From Fen-183 sp036504335 (lineage in GTDB: Bacteria; Acidobacteriota; Thermoanaerobaculia; UBA5066), in assembly GCA_036504335.1 (NCBI GenBank), contig DASXVJ010000023.1, positions 248,001-312,000 of the forward strand: a stretch of 64,000 nucleotides of DNA, given 5' to 3'. Below, in pieces: positions 24,882 through 32,110 of the stretch. Position 1 is the stretch's first letter, and each line of letters starts with the position of its first letter. Below the pieces are notes generated by a model. That model ran no database searches. It worked only from the letters and a program-made list of their open reading frames with translations, and was not told where the DNA came from. The position numbers and the translations under genes were made by a program.

Positions 24882-26287
24882 TAGAGCTCGATCTCGTACG
24901 GGTGCGGGCGGTTCCTCACCTCGCGGTCCTCTTCGCGCTTCTTCTGGATCCAGCGCGGGACGAGGTCGGCGGGGAAGACGCCGTCCTTGACGAGGAACGC
25001 GTGGTCGCTCTCGAGCGCGTCGAGCGACTCGTCGAGCGCCGTCGGGAGCGCGCGGATCTTCGCCTTCTTCTCCGGCGGCAGCGCCGCGACGTCGCCGTCG
25101 AACGGCCCGAAGCCGAGCGCCGTCGGGTCCATCTTCTTCTCGATGCCGTCGAGCCCGGCGAGGAGCTGCGCGGCCATCGCGAGGTACGGGTTGCACGTCG
25201 CGTCCGGCGGGCGGAACTCGAAGCGCGCGCTCTCGGGCCGGTTCGCGTACTTCGGGATCCGGATCGCCGCGCTGCGGTTCCCGAGCGAGTAGATCGCCGT
25301 GACCGGCGCCTCGAAACCCGGCACGAGGCGGCGGTAGGAGTTCGTCGAGGGGTTCGTGAACGCCATCACGGCCGCGCCGTGGTGGAGGAGGCCGCCGATC
25401 GCGAAGCGGCCGGTCTCGCCCACGCAGCCGTAGCCCGCGGGGTCGAAGTAGGCGTTCCGCTCGCCGTCGAGGACGAGCTGGTGGCAGTGCATCCCGCTCC
25501 CCGCCTCGCCGTAGAGAGGCTTCGGCATGAAGGTGGCCGTGAGTCCCATTTTTTTCGCCGCGCGTCGGACGACGTACTTGACCATGAGCACGGCGTCGCA
25601 CGCGCCGAGGAGCCCCAGGAGCGGGATCTCGATCTCGCACTGGCCTGGCCCTCCCACCTCGTGGTGGTGGTACTTCACGGGGACGCCGACCGACTCGAGG
25701 ATGCGCGAGATCTTCGTCCGCGCGTCGTCGAGGTGGTCCTGCGGCGGAAGCGCGTGATAGCCGCCGTGGCGCGGGATCGTGAACCCCGAGCCCAGCTCGT
25801 GGCTCCGCCAGTCGGCCTCGGACGACTCGACGCGGTAGCTCGCGACGTTGACGCCGTTCTCGTACGCGACGCCGTCGAAGAGGTAGAACTCGAACTCCGG
25901 GCCCCAGAGGCTGCGTGTCCCGACGCCGCTCGCGCGGAGGCGCTCCTCGGCGCGCTTGGCGATCGTGCGCGGGTCGAAGAGGACCGGCGAGCGGTCGTCG
26001 GCCTCGAGAATCCGGCAGAGGAAGCTGAGCGTCTTCTCCTCGGGGAACGGGTCGAGAAACGCCGTCGAGAGCTCAGGGACCAGGACGAGGTCGCCGGACT
26101 TGACGGACCTCAGGCCGACGGACGAGCCGTCGAATCCGACGCCGTCTTCCATGAGCTCGGGCGTGAAACGCTCGGCGGGGAGCGTGACGTGCCGCCACCG
26201 GCCCGCGAGGTCGCAGAACTTGAGGTCCACCATCGTGACGGCCTGGCCACGCACGTACGCGGCGGCCTCTTCGAAGCGCGAGAACAT
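24869..26287 (-). CDS. glnA: Glutamine synthetase, type I
   Basis: 472 aa; ATP-dependent assimilation of ammonia into glutamate. Landmarks: GFDGSSVGLRSVKSGDLVL, the metal-binding WGPEFEFYLFD, GGYHALPPQD, the MHCHQ and FTNPSTNSYRRLVPG catalytic regions, and the RIPKY...RFEFRPPDA ATP/glutamate site. The E. coli adenylylation Tyr (in NLYDLPPE) is replaced: the matching stretch reads DVAALPPE. The enzyme is therefore probably not controlled by GlnE. GGAGGGG precedes the ATG. The divergent iron-sulfur gene starts 45 bp away. Confidence 0.94.
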   Translation of the reverse strand: MFSRFEEAAAYVRGQAVTMVDLKFCDLAGRWRHVTLPAERFTPELMEDGVGFDGSSVGLRSVKSGDLVLVPELSTAFLDPFPEEKTLSFLCRILEADDRSPVLFDPRTIAKRAEERLRASGVGTRSLWGPEFEFYLFDGVAYENGVNVASYRVESSEADWRSHELGSGFTIPRHGGYHALPPQDHLDDARTKISRILESVGVPVKYHHHEVGGPGQCEIEIPLLGLLGACDAVLMVKYVVRRAAKKMGLTATFMPKPLYGEAGSGMHCHQLVLDGERNAYFDPAGYGCVGETGRFAIGGLLHHGAAVMAFTNPSTNSYRRLVPGFEAPVTAIYSLGNRSAAIRIPKYANRPESARFEFRPPDATCNPYLAMAAQLLAGLDGIEKKMDPTALGFGPFDGDVAALPPEKKAKIRALPTALDESLDALESDHAFLVKDGVFPADLVPRWIQKKREEDREVRNRPHPYEIELYYDL

Positions 26288-26332
26288 GAAGCCCCTCCGT
26301 CCCGACGTTAGGCCTCAGAATGGGCTCCGGCC

Positions 26333-27499
26333 ATGGGCCGTTTGAACCACCCGGACCCGACATCGAACGAGACGCCGGACCTCTATCGGCGGCTGCAGGA
26401 GCACCTCGACGTGATGCCGGTCGGGTTCCCGGCCACGAAGAGCGGCGTCGAGCTCTCGATCCTCCGCCGGCTCTTCACCGAGGAGGAAGCGGAGGCTGCG
26501 CTCGTCCTTTCGGCCCTTCCGGAGCCGCTGTCGCGCATCCACCGGCGCGCGCGCGGGCGCTGGACGGCGGCGGAGCTCGAGGCGCTTCTCGACCGTCTCG
26601 CCGCGAAGGGCTCGATCATGGGCGGCCGCCACCGCGGCGCCGGGCGGAAGAAGGCGTGGAGCAAGGCGATGCTGGCCGTCGGCATGTACGAGTTCCAGGT
26701 CGACCGGATGACGCCCGAGCTGCAGCGCGACATGGAGGCCTACATCGCGGAGGGCTTCGCCGGCGCGTTCCTCGGGCCGAAGACGAAGCAGATGCGCACG
26801 ATTCCGGTGAACGCGAAAGTCGTCGTGGAGCGGACGATCGGGCGCTACGACGACGCGCGCGAGCTCGTGGCGGCCGGCGAGGGCCCGTGGGCCGTGATGA
26901 ACTGCGTGTGCCGGCAGGGCCGCGACGCCACGGGCGAGCCGTGCCGCCAGACCGACGTGCGGAAGACGTGTCTCGCGCGGGAGGGCGTCGCGCGCCACCT
27001 CCTCGAGACGGGAGCGGCCGAGGAGTTGTCGCGCGAGCAGGCGCTCGCGCTCCTCGAGAGGGCCGAGCGCGACGGCATGGTCGTCCAGCCCGAGAACGCG
27101 CAGGACCCGCTCTTCGTCTGCTTCTGCTGCGGGTGCTGCTGCGGCGTCCTGCGCATGGCGAAGGAGTTCCCGCGCCCCGCGGACGTCATTCATTCGAACT
27201 TCCGGGCCGAGGTGGAGGCCGCGGCCTGCATCGACTGCGAAGCGTGCCGCCCGCGCTGCCCGATGGACGCGCTCGACACCCGGGACGGGAAGACGGCCGT
27301 CGATCACGGCCGCTGCATCGGCTGCGGAGCCTGCGTCGGCGTCTGTCCCTCGGAGGCGCTCCGCCTCGCCGGGAAGGAGAATCCGGCCGCGCCGCCGGAG
27401 ACCCACATGGCGCTCTACAGGAAGATCCTCGTCGAGCGCTTCGGGGTGCTGGAGACCGCCCGGATGATCGGGTCCGCGCTCCTCGGCCGCCGGGTCTGA
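26333..27499 (+). CDS. Multi-cluster 4Fe-4S protein with C-terminal 2[4Fe-4S] ferredoxin domain
   Basis: 388 aa cytoplasmic protein. The N-terminal part (about 40-100) looks like a small helical, winged-helix-like domain. A middle block carries CVC (191-193), C204 and C213, and CFCCGCCCG (263-271). The C-terminal domain (about 297-345) has CIDCEACRPRCP and CIGCGACVGVCP, a classical two-cluster ferredoxin. Proteins with the CCGCCCG signature are known in anaerobes as iron-sulfur proteins of unknown partner. An electron-transfer or redox-sensor role is plausible. It is divergent from glnA with a 45-bp gap. Confidence 0.78.
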   Translation: MGRLNHPDPTSNETPDLYRRLQEHLDVMPVGFPATKSGVELSILRRLFTEEEAEAALVLSALPEPLSRIHRRARGRWTAAELEALLDRLAAKGSIMGGRHRGAGRKKAWSKAMLAVGMYEFQVDRMTPELQRDMEAYIAEGFAGAFLGPKTKQMRTIPVNAKVVVERTIGRYDDARELVAAGEGPWAVMNCVCRQGRDATGEPCRQTDVRKTCLAREGVARHLLETGAAEELSREQALALLERAERDGMVVQPENAQDPLFVCFCCGCCCGVLRMAKEFPRPADVIHSNFRAEVEAAACIDCEACRPRCPMDALDTRDGKTAVDHGRCIGCGACVGVCPSEALRLAGKENPAAPPETHMALYRKILVERFGVLETARMIGSALLGRRV

Positions 27500-27519
27500 G
27501 AGCGCGACGTCCCGCTCTC
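27498..27519. terminator. Hairpin between convergent genes
   Basis: GAGAGCG at 27498-27504 pairs with CGCTCTC at 27513-27519 (7-bp stem, 8-nt loop), immediately at the stop of the iron-sulfur gene and before the convergent membrane-protein gene end at 27533. No T-run on either side. Confidence 0.4.
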
Positions 27520-27532
27520 CGGGCCCGTGCGG

Positions 27533-28171
27533 TCAGATCAGGCCGACGGCCCGGGACGCGAGAACCGCGACGATGAGCAGGGAGATGAGCGACTGCAGCA
27601 TCGTCAGGACCTTCGCCCAGCGCGAAAGGACGGGGGTGTCGGTGGGCGAGAACGCCGTCGAGTTGTTGAATGCGATGAAGAGATAGTCCACGAACCGGGG
27701 CGACCAGTTCTTCGGCCCGGGGCACCCGTCCATCATCTGCGGGAAGAAGAAATCACCCTCGGTGTGCGCGCCACGCCCGTCGCGGGCGAACGGGCCGCCC
27801 GCGTCGAGCCTCCAGTACCAGATCGCGAAGACGAGCACGTTCGCGATCCAGAGGCACGCCGCGGACTGCGCGAGTTCCGCCGGGGTCTCGGTCTTCCTCG
27901 GCAGCCCCGCGATGAGAAGCGCCAGGGATCCCACGAGGGTGAGCGTCACGACGCCGCTCATGGCGAAGCCCAGCGCTTTCGTGAGAGACGCGCGGCCCGC
28001 CCGGTGCGCGAGAACGGTCGGCACGGCGAGGACGACGAGGACGGCGAGAACGATCCATCGCGGGCCGAGGATGAGCGTCGGCGGCAGCGCGAAGTTGAGC
28101 AGTCCGAGCGCGAGGAGCGCGAAAAGTACGGGCCAGCGGACCTCCGACGGGATGACCTTCGGCGCCGTCAT
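27533..28171 (-). CDS. Membrane protein, possibly DUF1345-like
   Basis: 212 aa with hydrophobic stretches near 14-32, 38-56, 68-90 and 103-120 and a final one near 190-210. The segment YLFIAFNNSTAFSPTDTPVL before the last helix resembles the pore-like signature of DUF1345 proteins and related channels. I am not certain of the family. The ATG at 28171 has TAAGAT exactly 6 nt upstream, which fits a leaderless start. Divergent to the 27-aa peptide gene. Confidence 0.65.
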   Translation of the reverse strand: MTAPKVIPSEVRWPVLFALLALGLLNFALPPTLILGPRWIVLAVLVVLAVPTVLAHRAGRASLTKALGFAMSGVVTLTLVGSLALLIAGLPRKTETPAELAQSAACLWIANVLVFAIWYWRLDAGGPFARDGRGAHTEGDFFFPQMMDGCPGPKNWSPRFVDYLFIAFNNSTAFSPTDTPVLSRWAKVLTMLQSLISLLIVAVLASRAVGLI

Positions 28172-28177
28172 GGGGGC

Positions 28178-28183
28178 ATCTTA
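28178..28183 (-). promoter_or_regulatory. -10-like TAAGAT, leaderless spacing
   Basis: On the - strand TAAGAT is followed by GCCCCC and then the ATG at 28171, a 6-nt gap. There is no ribosome-binding site. Confidence 0.5.
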
Positions 28184-28235
28184 CCGGGGCCCTGGTCCGC
28201 TTCGTTCACGAACGGTGTCGTCGCTCCACCCCTCT

Positions 28236-28250
28236 TGGCACGTGTCGTGC
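28236..28250 (+). promoter_or_regulatory. Candidate sigma-54 (-24/-12) promoter
   Basis: TGGCAC-N5-GTGC differs from the consensus TGGCAC-N5-TTGC at one base and keeps the invariant GG and GC. Transcription would start near 28262, just ahead of the GGAGGT (28264-28269) and ATG 28274. An inverted repeat CGTTC-AC-GAACG at 28203-28214 could be an activator site. Confidence 0.5.
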
Positions 28251-28273
28251 GTCCGCTCGGGACGGAGGTCTCT

Positions 28274-28357
28274 ATGTCTACTGAAACCATCGTCATCATC
28301 GTGGTCCTGATTCTCCTGCTCGGCGGCGGGGGGTTCTTCTGGCGCGGCAGGCGTTGA
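28274..28357 (+). CDS. 27-residue single-helix membrane peptide
   Basis: Encodes MSTETIVIIVVLILLLGGGG followed by FFWRGRR: a short polar N-terminus, one hydrophobic helix and a basic end, so probably inserted in the inner membrane with the C-terminus inside. GGAGGT lies 4 nt before the ATG, and a near-consensus sigma-54 promoter lies upstream. Such peptides often respond to envelope or nitrogen stress, but no function can be assigned. The gap to the next gene holds a GGTGC/GCACC hairpin (28364-28380). Confidence 0.6.
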   Translation: MSTETIVIIVVLILLLGGGGFFWRGRR

Positions 28358-28412
28358 TCGCTCCGGTGCACGAGGCACCGATGGGCCCTTGCGCCCGCCC
28401 GGAGAGAAGACC

Positions 28413-28610
28413 ATGAAATGGATGGGTACATTCTTCCTCGGTTACGTGCTCCTGCTGGCCGGAATTCTCGCGGCACTCTGGAAGCTCGGAGTCCTTGCGA
28501 ACGTGAGCGGCGTGTGGATCGCGATCGGGGCCCTCATCGCCGTGGGAGTCGGTCTCATGGCCGCGGTCGCCAACAGCGGCCGTAAGGAGACCATCCAGAT
28601 CGACAAGTGA
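28413..28610 (+). CDS. Small two-helix membrane protein
   Basis: 65 aa: MKWMGTFFLGYVLLLAGILA begins helix one (about 5-25), and helix two lies near 33-53, followed by a polar tail NSGRKETIQIDK. GGAGAG precedes the ATG; a longer open frame to 28389 lacks this. It follows the 27-aa peptide and may share its sigma-54-type promoter. Unknown function. Confidence 0.6.
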   Translation: MKWMGTFFLGYVLLLAGILAALWKLGVLANVSGVWIAIGALIAVGVGLMAAVANSGRKETIQIDK

Positions 28611-28698
28611 CGGTCCGGTTCAGTTCGACGCGGGGGAGGCGCCGACCCTTCGCAGTTCCTGCGTCCGTAGGAGCCGAGACGCGTGCCGGGCGCGAGCG

Positions 28699-31341
28699 TC
28701 ACCGGAAGGTGCCCACCCAGATGTCGCTCTCGGTCACGTTCCTCAGGAAGTACAGCGCACGGCCGTCGGGGGAGAGCGCGATGCGCTGGAGCGTCCCTTC
28801 CGCCGCCGAAAGGATGAGGCGGGACTGCTTCGTCGCGAGATCGAGGACGCGAACTCCGTCAGGCGTCGACAACAGGGCCCTCCGTCCGTCCGGGGCGAAC
28901 TGGCCGACGTACGCACGCAGGCCGAGGCCGTCACACGCCTTCTTTCCGGGCGTGCAGAGGAGCGCCTCGAGCGCGAGATCGCCGCCCGGCCCCGCGGCGA
29001 GGAGGCGCGTGCCGTCGGGCGACCAGCTCCAGGGCCAGCGGGACACGAGCTCCGCGACCGGTGGACCGGCCGAGGGCGCTCCGTCCTTTACGGAGAGCGG
29101 GAAGATCGCCACCCTCGTGTCGAAGGACGCCACGGCGACGAAGCGCCCGTCCGGGGAGAGGGCCGGATAGAGGTAGAAGGGCGACTTCGGAGGCGTCAGG
29201 CGCGCGAGGCCGCTGCCGTCCGCCGCGATCGAGTAGAGGCCGTAGTCCCCGTCCCTCGTCGAGTAGAAGACCACGCGCGCCCCGTCCGCCGTGAAGGACG
29301 GCGCCCGATTCCGGAACTCGTCGTGGGTGAGTCGGCGAAGCCTCTGGCCGTCCGTCGAGACGAGGCAAAGATCCTCGAGGCGGCCCACGGTGCGCGTCGC
29401 GAGCGTGGCGCCGTCCGGGGAGGTCGTGAGGTCCTGGAAGGCGGTGGAGCTGCGCCGCAGGACCGCGGGCGGACCCTGGGGTTCGAGCGTCCGCGGGTCG
29501 AGCGCGAGCTTCTCGATCGTCATGAGCTCGGCGGGCGACGTGAACGCGATGCGCTTGCCGTTGCGGGATCCGCGGAACGAGCCCGGAAACGTGCCTGCCC
29601 AGGTGACCGGCACCGTGACCGGCTCGGGCACGCCGCGAACCGTGCCGGAGGATTCGTCGATGGCGATGCGCCAGAGGTTGAAGCTGCCCCCGCGGTCGCT
29701 GCCGAAGTAGAGGAAGGATCCGTCCGCGGACCAGAAGGGACTGAAGTCGACGGCGGCGTCGCTCGTGACGGGGACGGCCTTCTCGCCCGGCTTGAGGCCC
29801 GAGAGCGGCACGGTCCAGATGTCGCGCTGCGCCGTGTCGCCCACGAGTCCCCAGAACGCGACGCGCCTTCCGTGTGGCGAGACCGCGGGCTCGATCGCGT
29901 CCGGCCCGAAGATCTCCCTCTTCTTCCCGGTCGAGACCTCGACCGCCCAGATCTTCGCGCGCGTGCCGCGCGCGAGCGGCGAGAGCGACGCCTCCTCCGC
30001 GTAGACGATCTCCTTGCCGTCGGGCGTGAAGTCGGGGCCGTAGCCCGTGTCCGTCACGCGGCGCACGGACTCGCCGAGCGGGCCCATGACGAAGATGCCG
30101 CCGCCCTCCTTGCCCGAACGGAACGCGATGAGCGAGCCGTCCGCCGAGTAGACGGGATCGAACCGGTCGTCCTCCGGGGAATCCGCCGAGAGGTCGATGG
30201 CCTTGTCGCTGCCGACGCGCTGGACGACGATGTGGCGCTTTCCGCCCACGGACTTCACGTACGCGACCGTCTCGCCGTCGGGCGCGAGGGCCGGCGACCG
30301 CTCGATCCCGGGGTCCGACGAGAGCCGCTCAAAGAGGAGCGTCGGCGCCGGCGCGGACCTCCGGCCGATCCGCCCGGCGAGGAACCCGGCGGCGAGCAGG
30401 ACGGCGGCTGCGGCGGCGAGGAGCACGCGCCGCTTCACGAGCCGGGACGGCGCGACGCCCGGCGCGACGGCGGCCCGCGCCGAAGAGTCCGCCGAGAGGC
30501 TCTCGAGCGCGAACGCGAGGTCGCCGGCGGACTGGAAGCGCTGTTCGGGACTCTTCTCGAGGCAGCGGCGCACGATGCGCTCGAGGCCCGGCGGCACGGT
30601 CTGGTTCGTGAGCGAGAGGTCGGCGGGCTCCTCGCGCAGGATCGCGGTGATCACGTCGGCGCTCGAGTCGCCGCCGAACGCCTTCCTTCCGGCGAGCATC
30701 TCGTAGAGGACCGCACCGAACGCGAACAGGTCGGTTCGCGCGTCGGCGGGCTTGCCGCGCACCTGCTCCGGCGCCATGTAGCCCATCGTGCCGAGGACGA
30801 CGCCGGGCTCGGTTCCGCGGGCCGCGGTGGGAAGGTTCGAGGACTGCCCGTCGTCGGCGCCTTCGGAGAGCTTCGCGAGGCCGAAGTCGAGGATCTTGAC
30901 GCGCCCGTCCTTCGTGACGAACAGGTTCTCGGGCTTGAGGTCCCGGTGGACGACGCCCTTGTCGTGTGCGGCGGCAAGTCCGCGCGCGACCTGGATGGCC
31001 CAGTCCACCGCCTTGCGCAGCGGCAGCTTCCCGGCCGCGATCGCCTGCCGCAGCGTCTCGCCCTCCAGCAGCTCCATGACGAGGATGTGCCGCCCTCCAT
31101 TTTCTTCGAATGAGTAGATGGCGGCGATTCCGGGATGATTGAGCGCTGCGAGCAGCCGCGCCTCCCTCTCGAACCGCTGCTTCCTCTCTTCACCTTCAAA
31201 GAACTCTTCGGGCAGGACCTTGATCGCGACGTCGCGTCCGAGGCGGGGGTCTTTCGCCCGGTACACCTCGCCCATTCCCCCCGCTCCGAGTGGAGAGATC
31301 ACCTCATAGGGGCCGAGGCGGGTGCCGTTGGCGAGCGTCAG
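28699..31341 (-). CDS. Serine/threonine protein kinase with TolB-type beta-propeller
   Basis: About 880 aa. The kinase domain (about 10-270) has GAGGMGEVYRAKD, the VAIK lysine, HRDLKPEN and DFGLAK. One transmembrane helix follows (VLLAAAAAVLLAAGFLAG, about 308-326). The extracytoplasmic part is a TolB/WD40-like propeller with repeated SPDG, FTADGARVVFYS and SPHGRRVAFW blades. The start is uncertain. No ATG/GTG/TTG lies near the domain; the nearest in-frame GTG is at 31461, inside the divergent HAD gene. I place it at CTG 31341 because TAGACT ends 8 nt before it. Confidence 0.88.
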   Translation of the reverse strand: MTLANGTRLGPYEVISPLGAGGMGEVYRAKDPRLGRDVAIKVLPEEFFEGEERKQRFEREARLLAALNHPGIAAIYSFEENGGRHILVMELLEGETLRQAIAAGKLPLRKAVDWAIQVARGLAAAHDKGVVHRDLKPENLFVTKDGRVKILDFGLAKLSEGADDGQSSNLPTAARGTEPGVVLGTMGYMAPEQVRGKPADARTDLFAFGAVLYEMLAGRKAFGGDSSADVITAILREEPADLSLTNQTVPPGLERIVRRCLEKSPEQRFQSAGDLAFALESLSADSSARAAVAPGVAPSRLVKRRVLLAAAAAVLLAAGFLAGRIGRRSAPAPTLLFERLSSDPGIERSPALAPDGETVAYVKSVGGKRHIVVQRVGSDKAIDLSADSPEDDRFDPVYSADGSLIAFRSGKEGGGIFVMGPLGESVRRVTDTGYGPDFTPDGKEIVYAEEASLSPLARGTRAKIWAVEVSTGKKREIFGPDAIEPAVSPHGRRVAFWGLVGDTAQRDIWTVPLSGLKPGEKAVPVTSDAAVDFSPFWSADGSFLYFGSDRGGSFNLWRIAIDESSGTVRGVPEPVTVPVTWAGTFPGSFRGSRNGKRIAFTSPAELMTIEKLALDPRTLEPQGPPAVLRRSSTAFQDLTTSPDGATLATRTVGRLEDLCLVSTDGQRLRRLTHDEFRNRAPSFTADGARVVFYSTRDGDYGLYSIAADGSGLARLTPPKSPFYLYPALSPDGRFVAVASFDTRVAIFPLSVKDGAPSAGPPVAELVSRWPWSWSPDGTRLLAAGPGGDLALEALLCTPGKKACDGLGLRAYVGQFAPDGRRALLSTPDGVRVLDLATKQSRLILSAAEGTLQRIALSPDGRALYFLRNVTESDIWVGTFR

Positions 31342-31349
31342 AGCGAGAG

Positions 31350-31355
31350 AGTCTA
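31350..31355 (-). promoter_or_regulatory. -10-like TAGACT before the propeller kinase
   Basis: On the - strand TAGACT is followed by 8 nt and an in-frame CTG, matching the spacing seen at other starts in this window and supporting a non-canonical start codon. Confidence 0.4.
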
Positions 31356-31385
31356 ACTTGCCGCCCGTCCTCGAGGCGCGCGGGC

Positions 31386-31391
31386 TAGAAT
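31386..31391 (+). promoter_or_regulatory. -10-like TAGAAT before a mini-ORF and the HAD gene
   Basis: TAGAAT ends 6 nt before a GTG at 31398 that opens a 10-codon ORF; its stop (31428-31430) overlaps the HAD GTG start. The element is divergent to TAGACT at 31350-31355, 30 bp away. Confidence 0.4.
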
Positions 31392-31426
31392 CCCCGCGTG
31401 CCCCGGGCCCTGAGGCTTCCCGCCGC

Positions 31427-32110
31427 GTGAAGCCGCTCTTCTTCTTCGATCTCGACGACACGCTCGTCGACCACCACGCGGCCGAGGCGGGCGCGCACCG
31501 CGAGACACACGCCGCGCACGCGCCCGTGTTCGGCGCCGTCCCGTTCGACACGTGGCTCGCGGCGTACCGGAAGAGCAACCTCGCGCTCTGGGAGCGCTAC
31601 GGCAAGGGAGAGATCGACCGGCCGACGCTCTCGCGCCACCGCTTCGCGGACCCGCTGGGCACGCTCGGCCTCGATCCGGCGCACGGGGAGCGCGTCGGCG
31701 ATTTCTACATGGGCGCGTACGGCCGGAACTGGACGCTCGTCGAAGGGGCCCTCGAGGTCCTCGAGCATGCGGCGCGTTTTGGCGTCGTGGGAATCCTCTC
31801 GAACGGGTTCCGCGAGACGCAGCGCGGAAAGATCGCGCGCTTCGGTCTCGACCGCTGGGTCACGCACGTCGTGCTCTCCGAGGACGTCGGCGCCATGAAG
31901 CCGGCGCGGGAGATCTTCGACGCGGCGTGGAAGGCCGCCGGCGGCGGCCCCGGGCGGCGCGTCTACGTGGGCGACTCCTTCGCGACGGACGTCCTCGGCG
32001 CGCAGGCGGCGGGCTGGTTCCCGGTCTGGTTCGACCGGCACGGGCGCGGCGCGCCGCAGCCCGCGGTCTATGTACGCCGGCTCGTCGACCTGCTGCCGCT
32101 GCTTTCCTAA
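31427..32110 (+). CDS. HAD-superfamily phosphatase
   Basis: 227 aa. The nucleophile motif FFFDLDDTLVDHH is at the very N-terminus, the cap domain is alpha-helical (about 15-90), motif II is in GILSNGFRETQ, the Lys is in GAMKPARE and motif IV is VGDSFATDVLGAQAAG. It resembles YjjG/HAD-IA pyrimidine or sugar phosphatases; the substrate is unknown. The GTG at 31427 may be translationally coupled to a 10-codon upstream ORF. Its stop overlaps that of the convergent kinase. Confidence 0.85.
   Translation: MKPLFFFDLDDTLVDHHAAEAGAHRETHAAHAPVFGAVPFDTWLAAYRKSNLALWERYGKGEIDRPTLSRHRFADPLGTLGLDPAHGERVGDFYMGAYGRNWTLVEGALEVLEHAARFGVVGILSNGFRETQRGKIARFGLDRWVTHVVLSEDVGAMKPAREIFDAAWKAAGGGPGRRVYVGDSFATDVLGAQAAGWFPVWFDRHGRGAPQPAVYVRRLVDLLPLLS

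Noticed and set aside
28364..28380. CGGTGC-ACGAG-GCACCG hairpin as a terminator
   Set aside because: Short stem, no T-run, and it sits between two small genes likely to be co-transcribed; more likely an mRNA processing or stability element, or chance.
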